Positions 24,438-32,545 of a stretch of 64,000 nt of DNA are shown here, in pieces. Source of the DNA: JBEKIK01 sp963845975 (GTDB taxonomy: Bacteria > Planctomycetota > Planctomycetia > Pirellulales > Thermoguttaceae); the NCBI GenBank assembly GCA_963845975.1, contig CAWJUD010000001.1, forward strand, positions 682,001-746,000, in the 5' to 3' direction. The position numbers and the translations under genes are program-made. Under the pieces are notes generated by a model. The model did no database searches and was not told the DNA's origin. It was given only the letters and a program-made list of their open reading frames with translations. Each line of letters opens with the position of its first letter. Position 1 is the first letter of the stretch.

Positions 24438-25244
24438 CTAATTTTTTCCGGCGATCAATCTTTGAAGATAATCGGTCAAGGCCGCGTTAGGATCGGGAAT
24501 TGCCGCGGTTAAGCGTTCGTAAAAAGCGGCCGGGACCCCGTCTCGGCGCAAGTCGGAAATATAAGCCCGCAGCACGTCGGCATATTCAGGCCGCGTTTCC
24601 AGCAAGAAATAGACCCAGGCCCAGGATTCGGCATAGTCGTTGAGCGACATGTCTTTGGCCGGATCGAGTTGTTCCAATCGTTTCAAATCCGGGCGCCAAT
24701 GTTCGCGATTCAGCCGCTGCCCGAGTAGATTCACATAAGAGCGATTCAAGCCCCGCTCGTTTCGCGGCGCTTCATAGAACTTGGCCAGGCCTTCGTCGAG
24801 CCACAGCGGCACGTTCGGCACCGTGGAATGCAGATAACCGTGCGTGATCTCGTGCCGCAAATCCTCGGCGACTCGATCGCCCCACTGGGCATAGACCGAG
24901 AGTTTTGTGTCGGTTTCCAGGAAAAACGCCCGGCGATCGGGGAAATCGGGATGGTAAATCTTCATGAAACCCTTGAATCGTTCGACGTTTTCAAAAAGAT
25001 ACACGTGGATCGGCTCGTCGGAGTTGGGCAGTCCCAGACGCCGGTTCAAGTCGGCCCGTTGCGCGACCAGTTCGTCCAAAAGCCGATGATGCGGGGGCAA
25101 GTCGAAATCGCTGTGAAAAGTAAGTTGCTCGCGAACCACCGTGTTTTGATCGGGCAACACAAGGCGGTTGGCCAAGGGCGTGTGACAGCCAGCCGCTGTG
25201 ATAAGCAACGCAACCAAAACAATGGACAAAATAGATCGCATCAT
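24438..25244 (-). CDS. Lipoprotein metalloprotease-like (DUF1570 type)
   Basis: A 268-residue lipoprotein from MMRSILSIVLVALLITAAGC, lipobox Cys20. The motif H131-E-I-T-H135 with WLDEGLAKF (Glu151) is the HExxH...E zinc site of gluzincin peptidases; in the DUF1570-like families of planctomycetes it sits in the same context (LRHEITHGYLH, PLWLDEGLA). The rest, including YAESWAWVYFLLETRPEYAD, fits a peptidase MA-like domain. It would act in the periplasm or at the cell surface; substrates are unknown. The start is 12 bases beyond the stop of the GT4 gene, so both are likely in one operon. A longer upstream frame overlapping the GT4 gene is not supported. Confidence 0.75.
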   Translation of the reverse strand: MMRSILSIVLVALLITAAGCHTPLANRLVLPDQNTVVREQLTFHSDFDLPPHHRLLDELVAQRADLNRRLGLPNSDEPIHVYLFENVERFKGFMKIYHPDFPDRRAFFLETDTKLSVYAQWGDRVAEDLRHEITHGYLHSTVPNVPLWLDEGLAKFYEAPRNERGLNRSYVNLLGQRLNREHWRPDLKRLEQLDPAKDMSLNDYAESWAWVYFLLETRPEYADVLRAYISDLRRDGVPAAFYERLTAAIPDPNAALTDYLQRLIAGKN

Positions 25245-25255
25245 TGAAAGGTGGT

Positions 25256-26254
25256 TTAAACCGTATCGCCTTGTATTACATTGATAAATTTTGGACTCCA
25301 CATGGGTATGCTATATCGTTTTTCGGCCAGGTACCGTCCGGCCGCCCCCAAATTGTTTCGCAGTTGCGGATCGGCAGCCAGGCGAGCAACTGCCTCGGCC
25401 CATTGCCGGGGCGTGGATGCTATAAATCCCGTTTCGCCGTGAATGACCATCTCGCGATGCACGCCTACCGGATTGGCCACCACCGGCAAGCCGGCTGCCA
25501 TATATTGCAAGACCTTCAGGCCGCATTTGCCCAGGCTCCAGGAATCCTCCGGCATCCAGGCCACTCCAATGTCGGCCTCGGAAAGCTCCTCCGCCTCGGT
25601 TGCCATGGACCAAGACCGTAAGACCACGCGCAGGCCGGGGAAATCGGCCGCCCGGTCGCATATCAGCCGGAATTCCATGCCAGGGATGCATTGGGCGATT
25701 GCCTTAAAATGTTCTTTGGCCGTGTCGAGCAATCGCAGCGTGGTTTGCTGACCAATAAAAACAAGCCTTGCCTCAGAGCCGGATCGTTGATGAACGGCAG
25801 GACGATATTTCTGGGTGTCGATGCAAGTCGGGATAAAATGCACACGTCCCGGCCTTGTCCAAGCGGCAGTGACTTGCTTGAGGTAATCGTTGCCTGCTAT
25901 GACCGCATCGGCCTTGGATACAATGGCGCGGAATTTGGCCGATCTGGATCGGCTCTCAGGGCCTTTGCCGCTATTGCTGTCGCGTTGGAAAACCGCGTCG
26001 TCGACGTCGAAGATCAACCGCCGCGCCCAGCGTCGCAAAAGTGAAATTTGCCAAAGCGGGAGAAGTTTTCGCTGAATGATGACCACGTCGGCCTGTTTGG
26101 CTTTGTGCAAATTGCCGATCCGCCGCAGTATGCCTTTGTCGAACCGAACGATCTCCAAACTCATATCCTCTCGGGCCATTGCCTGCCCGAATGCCTCGAT
26201 CCGATACCGGCAGCAAACCGCATTGGCGTCGTCAATCAGCGCTAAGACTTTCAT
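25256..26254 (-). CDS. GT4 family glycosyltransferase
   Basis: A 332-residue GT-B transferase. The N-terminal half (MKVLALIDDANAVCCRYRIE, ADVVIIQRKLLPLW, LIFDVDDAVF) and the C-terminal half (ARLVFIGQQT, EADIGVAWMPEDSWSLGKCG, LKVLQYMAAGLPVVANPVGV) include the E/D-x7-E type site: here GKCGLKVLQYMAAGLPVVA, where the first acidic residue is replaced by the SLGKCGLK form. This resembles group 1 transferases of surface polysaccharide synthesis. Soluble or peripheral. The donor is unknown. It is followed closely by the metalloprotease-like gene. Confidence 0.85.
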   Translation of the reverse strand: MKVLALIDDANAVCCRYRIEAFGQAMAREDMSLEIVRFDKGILRRIGNLHKAKQADVVIIQRKLLPLWQISLLRRWARRLIFDVDDAVFQRDSNSGKGPESRSRSAKFRAIVSKADAVIAGNDYLKQVTAAWTRPGRVHFIPTCIDTQKYRPAVHQRSGSEARLVFIGQQTTLRLLDTAKEHFKAIAQCIPGMEFRLICDRAADFPGLRVVLRSWSMATEAEELSEADIGVAWMPEDSWSLGKCGLKVLQYMAAGLPVVANPVGVHREMVIHGETGFIASTPRQWAEAVARLAADPQLRNNLGAAGRYLAEKRYSIPMWSPKFINVIQGDTV

Positions 26255-26296
26255 GGGCGAGGATGATAACAGAATGAGCCCACTGGCAAAATATGT

Positions 26297-26393
26297 ATTG
26301 AAACGTATTGAAATGGGAATGCAGCTATATTAACGCACCTAATATTGACACGCTTACCCAATTTATCAATACTAACTGCGTCATCGTTTCAAT
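26297..26393. repeat. Palindromic repeat family A, copy 2 (reverse orientation)
   Basis: Arms ATTGAAATGGGAATGCAGCTA (given as ATTGAAATGGG plus AATGCAGCTA) and TAACTGCGTCATCGTTTCAAT (TAACTGCGTCATC plus GTTTCAAT). The interior TATTGACACGCTTACCCAAT is the reverse complement of the core seen in copies 3 and 4. It precedes the 26421-26939 lipoprotein gene. Confidence 0.82.
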
Positions 26394-26420
26394 ATTAAAA
26401 TTACCCGAATTTTTTTTGGC

Positions 26421-26939
26421 TCAGCGATGTGTTTCAACATATCGCGGCTCTTGGATTTCGATGACGGTGACAGTATAGGACTTTCCCTTCATAGATTCGC
26501 CAGGCTTCATAAGTAAGCTCGATTCCTCTTCAGGCGATTGGCTCTCTTTCACCCTAATCAGAAATGGTTTATCTGTCACCCAATCTCGCCAGGCTGGCGG
26601 ATTAGATCCCCTTGAACGGTCGATCACGGTGTACTTCACTGCAATATCCGTTTGACCATCCTTGTCGGTGATGCCACGAATCCAGGATTGTTGCTCCCAT
26701 ATCTCGCGTTTGTGCTTATGCCATTCCTCCGCTGGCTGGTCAGTTTCATTCGGCAGGGGTTGAGCAGTCTCAAAATCATATTTCAGCAACACCTGAGCAC
26801 CCGCAACAGGTTTCCCCGAGGCTGAATCGACCACTTTCAGACGAATTGGCTGCAATGTGGTTCTCACGGGATCACAGCCAACGACAAAGAGGCTACTGAA
26901 GATAATACCCAACACGTATCGCCATCTTCGGTGTAACAT
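26421..26939 (-). CDS. Lipoprotein with carboxypeptidase-regulatory-like domain
   Basis: A 172-residue protein from ATG 26939: signal MLHRRWRYVLGIIFSSLFVV then GC, lipobox Cys22. The body (IRLKVVDSASGKPVAGAQVL, LKYD ... GITDKDGQTDIAVKY) is the beta-sandwich of carboxypeptidase regulatory-like/SdrD B-like repeats: VVDxxSGxPVAGAxV, then TDxxGxxxI. It is likely exposed on the outer surface or periplasm. It stands alone between two copies of a palindromic repeat (26297-26393 and 27039-27128), like a cassette. The longer upstream start at 26984 adds 15 residues before the signal. Confidence 0.7.
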   Translation of the reverse strand: MLHRRWRYVLGIIFSSLFVVGCDPVRTTLQPIRLKVVDSASGKPVAGAQVLLKYDFETAQPLPNETDQPAEEWHKHKREIWEQQSWIRGITDKDGQTDIAVKYTVIDRSRGSNPPAWRDWVTDKPFLIRVKESQSPEEESSLLMKPGESMKGKSYTVTVIEIQEPRYVETHR

Positions 26940-27038
26940 AGCAAAGATCCCCATCCTCGATTGAGATACCTTCATGCCGCCCATGTTTCAACTCATTTTG
27001 AGTCTTCATCTAACGGAACGATATTCTGTGCACAATCC

Positions 27039-27128
27039 TAGGGATTGAAACGCTATTGAAAACGGGGCCGTAGCTAGTATTTACAAATTGAGAAAGTGTG
27101 TCAATCCTTGCTGCGTCCCGATTCAATA
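27039..27128. repeat. Palindromic repeat family A, copy 3
   Basis: Starts CCTAGGGATTGAAAC, continues ATTGAAAACGGGGCCGTAGC and the core TAGTATTTACAAATTGAGAA (AGTGTGTCAAT), and closes with GCTGCGTCCCGATTCAAT. Same orientation as copy 4, which lies 716 bases to the right; the pair flanks the PIN toxin-antitoxin genes. Confidence 0.82.
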
Positions 27129-27164
27129 TCATAGTATTAATATCCCGGATTTTTTAGGCCTCCA

Positions 27165-27587
27165 TTACTTCGCCCAGTCCTCGACTTTCAATCTCGGGAC
27201 TTTGGTAAAATCCGACAGGTTGCGGGAAAGCAGTGTCGCGCCGCGAGACAAAACAATCGCGGCAATTTTTAGATCCATCGTACCGATCCGGATTCTGGCA
27301 CTCCGCAAATGTTGGAATTCATTGGCGGCAGCCTTATCAAAATCCAAGACGGGGATTTGCCGATAGTTCTCCAAATGCCGCCGAAGCCGTTGGTAGGCCT
27401 CCAACTGCTGCGCAATTGACTTTCCCCGGGCGATATATGACATCCAGCCCCGCATCTGTTCTTCGTAGCTGATAATAGTGGTAGCCACTTCCTCTGGATC
27501 AATATCGACCAGCCGCTCGCGCAAGGCGGCGGAACTTTCGCCTCCCCATTCAAGCAGGCTCATGTGGTCTGTATCGAGAATCAACAT
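27165..27587 (-). CDS. vapC: PIN-domain toxin, VapC-like
   Basis: A 140-residue PIN ribonuclease. The acidic residues are LILDTDHMSLLE (Asp5 and the following Asp/Glu), EEQMRGWM (the middle Glu), and GTMDLKIAAIVLSRGATLLS with the final Asp, then NLSDFTKVPRLKVEDWAK. It should cleave RNA when freed from its antitoxin, as VapC toxins do with tRNA or rRNA. The start is 9 bases after the upstream coiled-coil antitoxin gene; the arrangement is conserved in planctomycetes and cyanobacteria. The pair is autoregulated in related systems. It lies between two copies of palindromic family A. Confidence 0.87.
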   Translation of the reverse strand: MLILDTDHMSLLEWGGESSAALRERLVDIDPEEVATTIISYEEQMRGWMSYIARGKSIAQQLEAYQRLRRHLENYRQIPVLDFDKAAANEFQHLRSARIRIGTMDLKIAAIVLSRGATLLSRNLSDFTKVPRLKVEDWAK

Positions 27588-27595
27588 TTCGGTTG

Positions 27596-27811
27596 CTATT
27601 TTCCTTTACGAGATGACTTGCCGGGAGAGAGCGATTGCCGATACTTCCTGCCCAACTTCATGGCTTGTTCATATACTGGATCTTTTTCGAATGTGCCCGT
27701 GATTCGTTCCCACCAAGGTTTTCCAGATTCCACTGTTTCAACCCTGTTTTTCAACTTGGTTAATTCTTTCTCCAGTATGGCGACTCGCTTTTCAAGTTCT
27801 GTCGGGCTCAT
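27596..27811 (-). CDS. Antitoxin of the PIN toxin, coiled coil
   Basis: A 71-residue protein: helix MSPTELEKRVAILEKELTKL, then KPWWERITGTFEKDPVYEQA and a basic tail. This coiled-coil plus PWWExIxGxFxxDPxYExA pattern is the usual companion upstream of VapC-type toxins. No DNA-binding ribbon-helix-helix was seen, so the regulatory part may be minimal. Its stop is 9 bases from the toxin ATG. Probably cotranscribed with the toxin from a promoter near 27830. Confidence 0.8.
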   Translation of the reverse strand: MSPTELEKRVAILEKELTKLKNRVETVESGKPWWERITGTFEKDPVYEQAMKLGRKYRQSLSPGKSSRKGK

Positions 27812-27844
27812 TTTATGCTCCTAATTGACTATGCCGAGGGGCAT

Positions 27845-27930
27845 CGAAACAGGGATGCAGCTAGTATTGACAAATTGGGTAAGCGCGTCAATACAAGCTT
27901 TGCCTAATGCTAGCTGCGTCCTCGTTTCAA
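27845..27930. repeat. Palindromic repeat family A, copy 4
   Basis: Left arm GAAACAGGGATGCAGCTAG, core TATTGACAAATTGGGTAAGC then GCGTCAATA, right arm CTAGCTGCGTCCTCGTTTC followed by AAT. The right arm overlaps the end of ispG: the last codons (LKRGRS) and the TAG stop at 27910 are encoded by the repeat. The copy thus replaced the native 3' end of that gene. Confidence 0.85.
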
Positions 27931-29086
27931 TATCATGGCATCCAGTTCGGCTTTTAGGCGGGGGATGATTTCCTGGTAAGAAAAGGCACCCAGCGTCGTG
28001 CCGCCGCGCTTTAGATTGACAAAATATTTTCCGCACCACAGCCCCAAATCGGCCTTGTCGGTTTCGCCCGGCCCGTTCACACGGCAGCCCATCACGGCAA
28101 TGGTGATGGGATAGGCCGCGGCATAGCGCGTGGCTTCCCGGACTTGTCGGGCAAGTTCGCAAAAGGCGTCGTTCTCGACCCGGGAGCAACTCGGACAACT
28201 TATTATCTCCAGCCCCTTTTTTAGATCCTGTTCCGCGCGGCGATAATATTCCTCGCCCAGCAGCCGGCCGGCAAGCACGTCGGCCAGGATTTGTTGCCCG
28301 GCCAGAACTTCTTCATGTTTCCGGGCAACGGGAACGGTAAGCGATACCCGCAGCGTATCGCCGATCCCCGCCGATAATAATTGTTCAAAGGCCAGGCGCG
28401 ATTTGAAAACGCCTTCCGGCGGCATGCCCGCCTCGGTCACGCCCAGGTGCAGCGGCACGTCGGGCCGCTGGGCGGCAAAACGGCGATTGATTTCCACTAC
28501 CCGGGCAGGATCGGAATCCTTCAGCGATACACAATACCGCGTAAAACCTAGGAGGTCGAGCAGCTCGCAATGCTCCCAGAGCGCTTTCCAGCATGGGACT
28601 GATTTGATCGTGGGCCGGAAATTTTTCCAGCTTGGCCGCATCGACCGATCCACAATTCACGCCCACCCGCAGGGCGCAATCGTGCCGGCCGGCAACCTCG
28701 ACTAAAAACCGGACCTTATCCTGCCAAGGCTTTTCGCGATCATGGTGATAGAGATGACCGGGATTGTAGCGAATTTTGTCGATCCAGGGCGCGGCATCGG
28801 CGGCCAGGAGGTAATTCTCTTGCAGATCGACGGATAAATTTGCGGTTGTGCGGCGGCGGATTTCGGCCAGAGCCCGGCAATCGCGGTTGTTATCCACCGC
28901 GATCCGCACCACGCCCGCCCCGGCCGCGGAAAGTTGCTCGACCTGGGCCACTGTAGCCTCGACGTCCGCAGTCTTGGTGGCGCACATGCTTTGGACCACG
29001 ATCGGATTCCCGTTGCCGATGGTCACGGAGCCGACGCTGACAGCGCGAGTGGGATTGCGACTAATATCCACGGATCTGCAACTCAT
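27910..29086 (-). CDS. ispG: 4-hydroxy-3-methylbut-2-enyl diphosphate synthase IspG, frameshifted
   Basis: The N-terminal part (29086 to about 28580) has SVGSVTIGNGNPIVVQSMCA, the TIM-barrel Ala/Gly stretches (AAGAGVVRIAVDN) and GVNCGSVD. The C-terminal part (about 28580 to 27910) has ISCPSCSRVEND and VMGCRVNGPGETDKADLG, containing the Cys residues for the [4Fe-4S] cluster, and ends KYFVNLKRGGTTLG. IspG makes HMBPP in the MEP isoprenoid pathway. One base appears missing near 28582 (SALWEHCELL would be continuous with one base added). As the gene is normally essential, an assembly error is likelier than true loss. The last residues come from a palindromic repeat. Confidence 0.85.
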
Positions 29087-29117
29087 GGAAGGTTTATATT
29101 AGTTGGAAAATGGAATG

Positions 29118-29519
29118 CTATTTGGTTCCGGGCGTGGATCGTGGCGCCAAATGATTTCGTAACCATATCAACAGTTCATATCGTGAAACTTTTCCATTTG
29201 CAATACCAAGAATGATTCGTTCTGCATCGTCAACTGAAGCGGATATTTCATAACCGTTAAGTAGAAGGAAAGTTTCCATAGCTGCATGGCCGACACGTTT
29301 ATTACCATCGACAAAGGGGTGATTGCATACTAGTGAAAAACAGAGCGCGGCTGCCTTCTCCTCAATTGAAGGATAAAGTTCTTTATTGGCAAAAGTCATG
29401 CGCGGTTGAGCAACAGCCGAAGATAAAACGCCGATATCATGAATTTGTGCGGCGCATCCGGCTTGCTGGATGAGTTGGCGGTAGAGTTCCAAAACCTCTC
29501 CGAGTGATAAATAACGCAT
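29118..29519 (-). CDS. doc: Doc/Fic-type toxin (death on curing)
   Basis: A 133-residue Fic-fold protein with H67-P-F-V-D-G-N-K-R75 followed by VGHAAMETFLLLNGY. In Doc this motif phosphorylates EF-Tu. The start overlaps the stop of the upstream antitoxin by one base (minus-strand order), typical of type II pairs. The sequence is complete and conserved, so the module is probably functional. No Fic inhibitory helix was seen in the toxin itself; the antitoxin is expected to supply it. Confidence 0.85.
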   Translation of the reverse strand: MRYLSLGEVLELYRQLIQQAGCAAQIHDIGVLSSAVAQPRMTFANKELYPSIEEKAAALCFSLVCNHPFVDGNKRVGHAAMETFLLLNGYEISASVDDAERIILGIANGKVSRYELLIWLRNHLAPRSTPGTK

Positions 29520-29713
29520 TACATTAATCGCCGATATAGTTCCTGGTTTTTTTCGAGAACGTATTTAGCGGCTGTACGAAACTCGTCTTCGTCTTTGCCT
29601 AATGCGTCGCACAAGGCGGCCCTGGCAAGCTCTCCGGCATCGATTCCAAGACCTTTGGCGGTACGATTAAGTAGATCTGCCTCTTCATTGGATAATTCGA
29701 CTGCAATTTTCAT
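29519..29713 (-). CDS. Antitoxin of the Doc pair
   Basis: A 64-residue protein: MKIAVELSNEEADLLNRTAK is a strand-helix start that fits a ribbon-helix-helix protein, and the C-terminal KYVLEKNQELYRRLM is the sort of helix that binds and neutralises Fic-type toxins. It is upstream of, and overlaps by one base, the Doc gene. The palindrome at 29768-29788 in front of it is a plausible operator. Confidence 0.75.
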   Translation of the reverse strand: MKIAVELSNEEADLLNRTAKGLGIDAGELARAALCDALGKDEDEFRTAAKYVLEKNQELYRRLM

Positions 29714-29767
29714 TATAAATTCCCCAAATGCTAAGCATTATTCATTACTCTATCAGTCACATGTCGT

Positions 29768-29834
29768 AAATCAGACTTAGTCCGATTTATGCTTCATTAT
29801 ACCAATATGTGACTTAAAGTCGGACATAGTCTAA
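29768..29834. promoter_or_regulatory. Candidate operator of the toxin-antitoxin pair
   Basis: AAATCAGACTTAGTCCGATTT (29768-29788, given here as AAATCAGACT plus TAGTCCGATTT without the shared T) is a near-perfect palindrome around GACTTAGTC, about 55 bases upstream of the antitoxin ATG. A half copy, AAGTCGGACATAGTC, is at 29817-29831. Two such boxes fit cooperative autoregulation by a ribbon-helix-helix antitoxin. No -10/-35 was fixed. Confidence 0.5.
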
Positions 29835-29957
29835 CCAATGAGATTACCCGATTTAAATTGGAGAATCTGCAATGACTTTACCGATAATATGAGCGACTTT
29901 AGATGCCAGGATTAGCTTTTGAAGCCAATTCATTTTCGCAACTGCTTTTCGGTAAAT

Positions 29958-31034
29958 ATGTTACGTCTTTTCGTCTTATCGCTGAGCATGATGCTTTGCG
30001 GCTGTTCGATACTGCCGGAAATGTCGCGGCAACCGCATTTGCACAATCCATTTCCACAGCTTTGTAAGGTTGCAGTAGCACCGTTTTTCAACCTGACCAA
30101 TGAGCCGACATTAGATGGACGCAAGGTAGGGATTGCCTATTTTAACGAACTTCAATCGGTGCCAGGTTTTGAAGTTGTGCCGGTAGGCGTGGTGGAAACG
30201 GCCATGCAAGAACATAAGATCGAGTTGCGCGGGCCAGCCGAAGCTCGCCGTCTTGCCCAGATTCTCAAGGTCGATGCCGTGGTGATTGGAGCCGTGACCG
30301 ATTATTTCCCATATTATCCGCCGCGAATGGCCTTGCAGGTCGAGTGGTACGCCGCCAATCAGGGATTTCATCCGATTCCCCCGGGATATGGATTGCCATG
30401 GGGTACACCGGAGGAAAAAGACATTCCCGGACCATTGATTTTCGAGGCTGAACTGGCCTTGGCCAAGGCGCAGCTAAAGACACAAACCCCGCCGCAGCTG
30501 GCAACGCCTGCACCCGATGCGCCAAAGCTACGCAGTGAAAAGGCGGGCAATAATTCATTGCCCTACGATACCAGTGGGAATTCGCCGGGCAATGATAGCA
30601 AGGGCCCATCCCACCCCGGAAGCGCCAACGGCAACGAGGGAGTGCAACCGCTGCAATATTCCGCTACGGTCGATGCAGTCGCTACAAGCGCCCCAGTCCA
30701 TGAAAACGGAATCGGATTTCCACCGGACTGGCCGGATCCGCGGGGATTTATTCCGCCGCCGCCGCATAGCGTGCCGCCGCCGCTGGCGCCCAGCAAAGCG
30801 CCAGTATTGCGTCATACAAGGACTTACAACGGCAATGACATGGAATTCACCACTGCGCTTAGCAGTTATTATGCTTTTCGCGACGACGCCCGATTTGGGG
30901 GCTGGCAAAGTTACCTAACGCGCAGCGACGACTTTATCCGATTTTGTTGCCACATGCACATCAGCGAAATGCTTACTGCCCGGGGCGGCGCAGGTGAATC
31001 TCGATTGGTGTGGCGATGGCCGAATATCCGATAA
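29958..31034 (+). CDS. Lipoprotein, possibly outer-membrane secretion related
   Basis: A 358-residue lipoprotein with signal MLRLFVLSLSMMLCGCS (lipobox Cys16). Residues 30-110 (CKVAVAPFFNLTNEPTLDGR, VVPVGVVETAMQEHKIELRG, ILKVDAVVIGAVTDYF) form an alpha/beta domain like that of CsgG/GNA1162-type lipoproteins. A Pro/Gly/Asn-rich middle (residues 165-285, PPPPHSVPPPLAPS) is low complexity. The C-terminal end (RTYNGNDMEFTTALSSYYAF) is again ordered. The likely location is the inner face of the outer membrane. An upstream ATG at 29919 gives a 13-residue leader without benefit. Confidence 0.65.
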   Translation: MLRLFVLSLSMMLCGCSILPEMSRQPHLHNPFPQLCKVAVAPFFNLTNEPTLDGRKVGIAYFNELQSVPGFEVVPVGVVETAMQEHKIELRGPAEARRLAQILKVDAVVIGAVTDYFPYYPPRMALQVEWYAANQGFHPIPPGYGLPWGTPEEKDIPGPLIFEAELALAKAQLKTQTPPQLATPAPDAPKLRSEKAGNNSLPYDTSGNSPGNDSKGPSHPGSANGNEGVQPLQYSATVDAVATSAPVHENGIGFPPDWPDPRGFIPPPPHSVPPPLAPSKAPVLRHTRTYNGNDMEFTTALSSYYAFRDDARFGGWQSYLTRSDDFIRFCCHMHISEMLTARGGAGESRLVWRWPNIR

Positions 31035-31060
31035 AAGAACAGGGAAAACTCGAATCACAT

Positions 31061-31160
31061 GGAGTTGCGTGATTCGGGCGATCGGCCTTGAAAGCGGGCT
31101 GATCCGCCGCGGCCGGCGCAACGGGCGTCCGCATGCGAGCGTGCCGAATCGTGCAACTCC
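31061..31160. repeat. Inverted repeat
   Basis: Arms GGAGTTGCGTGATTC (31061-31075) and GAATCGTGCAACTCC (31146-31160), 13 of 15 complementary, around a G+C-rich spacer. The left arm is also part of a smaller hairpin GAATCAC/GTGATTC (31052-31075). It lies between the lipoprotein and the small conserved gene; function unknown. Confidence 0.5.
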
Positions 31161-31236
31161 ATTTCGGCCAAATCATGCCCGGGCAAGGAGGCGTCGGCGG
31201 CCGAAACGGACATCAACATGCCAGGAGACACCAGAG

Positions 31237-31479
31237 GTGAGCCAGGATATTAACGTGCTAGCACTGGTTAAAGGGGCGGAACGTTATGTATTTTTGTACG
31301 ACGACGCCAGCCGCGCCGAGACTTTGCGCACGCTTGGCCGCTACGCCTCCAATCCGGAGTTGAGCTTTACCTGGTACGACGCAGCGGTCCTAAGCCAGAA
31401 GATCCGCCAGGAATCGCAGAAGTTTCAAGCGGCGTCGCGTTTCGAGATCCCCATGCCCGCCGATCCCGATGAATTCTGA
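31237..31479 (+). CDS. Small conserved protein
   Basis: An 80-residue protein read from GTG at 31237 (SQDINVLALVKGAERYVFLY, ASRAETLRTLGRYASNPELS, FTWYDAAVLSQKIRQESQKF). The same protein occurs in planctomycete genomes, often in front of a xerC-like gene, as here (6 bases before XerC). A longer frame from 30994 has Arg-rich sequence of no family. The function is unknown; its constant neighbour suggests a recombinase accessory or an unrelated translational companion. Confidence 0.7.
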   Translation: MSQDINVLALVKGAERYVFLYDDASRAETLRTLGRYASNPELSFTWYDAAVLSQKIRQESQKFQAASRFEIPMPADPDEF

Positions 31480-31485
31480 TGATCC

Positions 31486-32388
31486 ATGCGTAACGCCGTC
31501 GCCCGCTTTCTGCAATATCTGCGCGTCGAGCGGAACGCCTCGCATTACACCTTGAAGAGTTATCACGAGGATCTTAGCGCTTTGGCGAATTATCTGGCCG
31601 AAGCCTGCGGCGGCAGGACGCCTTTGCCCGGCGATATCACGGTGCTTGACTTGCGCGGGTACGTGGCTGCCATGCACGAGACTGGCTATGCAAAGACCAC
31701 CATCGCCCGGCGCCTGGCCTCGCTGAGGAGTTTTTTCCGCTTCGGCCAGCGCGAGGGTTGGACGAAATCCAATCCGGCAAAGCCGCTCCGCAATCCCCGC
31801 AAAGGGCGATCCTTGCCGCACTTTCTTTCGGCCGAAGATATCGGTCGCTTGCTCGAGTCGCCCCAGTCCGATGATCCGATGGGCCTGCGCGACCGTGCGA
31901 TCCTGGAAACCATGTACTCGGCCGGACTTCGGGTAAGCGAAGTGGTGGGACTAAACGACGGCGACCTGGATTTCGAGGCCGGAGTGTTGCGGATTCGCGG
32001 CAAGGGACGGCGCGAACGCCTCTCGCCCGTGGGATCGTACGCCATCCGCGCCCTTAAGCGATGGTTGGACGTGCGTAAATTGAGTTCCCGCGAACCATCG
32101 GGCCCATCCGCGCCGGTGTTCGTCAATAAATTCGGCCGCCGCTTGACGGTACGCAGCGTTGGGCGGATGCTGGAAAAATACCTGAAACTGAGTGGTCTGG
32201 ACGCCCGCACCACTCCGCATTCATTGCGCCACAGTTTTGCCACGCATCTTTTGGACCGCGGGGCTGACATCCGCAGCGTGCAGGAACTGCTGGGCCACAA
32301 AAGCCTGGTGACCACGCAAATCTATACCCACGTAAGCTCCTCCGCCTTGCGCAAAGCATACCAGAATGCCCACCCCAGGGCAAATTGA
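31486..32388 (+). CDS. xerC: Tyrosine recombinase XerC
   Basis: A 300-residue tyrosine recombinase. SAM-like N-terminal domain (residues 1-90) and catalytic domain with Arg149 (SAGLRVSEV), Lys173, His245 and Arg248 (PHSLRHSFATHLL), His271 (LLGHKSL) and Tyr280 (TTQIYTHV). The full length and the closing pattern fit chromosomal XerC/XerD, which resolves chromosome dimers at dif, rather than an integron integrase, which carries an extra domain. Translationally coupled to the small gene before it. Confidence 0.9.
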   Translation: MRNAVARFLQYLRVERNASHYTLKSYHEDLSALANYLAEACGGRTPLPGDITVLDLRGYVAAMHETGYAKTTIARRLASLRSFFRFGQREGWTKSNPAKPLRNPRKGRSLPHFLSAEDIGRLLESPQSDDPMGLRDRAILETMYSAGLRVSEVVGLNDGDLDFEAGVLRIRGKGRRERLSPVGSYAIRALKRWLDVRKLSSREPSGPSAPVFVNKFGRRLTVRSVGRMLEKYLKLSGLDARTTPHSLRHSFATHLLDRGADIRSVQELLGHKSLVTTQIYTHVSSSALRKAYQNAHPRAN

Positions 32389-32545
32389 CTCGTTGCGCGG
32401 GTTTTTCACCTGAAATGCCGGGCGGAAACAGCGATTGACTCCATGGCTCAAAGTGGCAATAATCCCCCGTTTGCCGCCGAGGAAGATCAATCGCCGAATT
32501 CCCGTTGCCCTCTCTCTACCTAAGCCTGCCGAATGTTTTATAAAA

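Noticed and set aside
26297..27930. Palindromic repeats as integron attC sites
   Set aside because: The ends are GTTTCAAT/ATTGAAAC and do not fit the GTTRRRY/RYYYAAC core; the XerC nearby lacks the extra domain of integron integrases.
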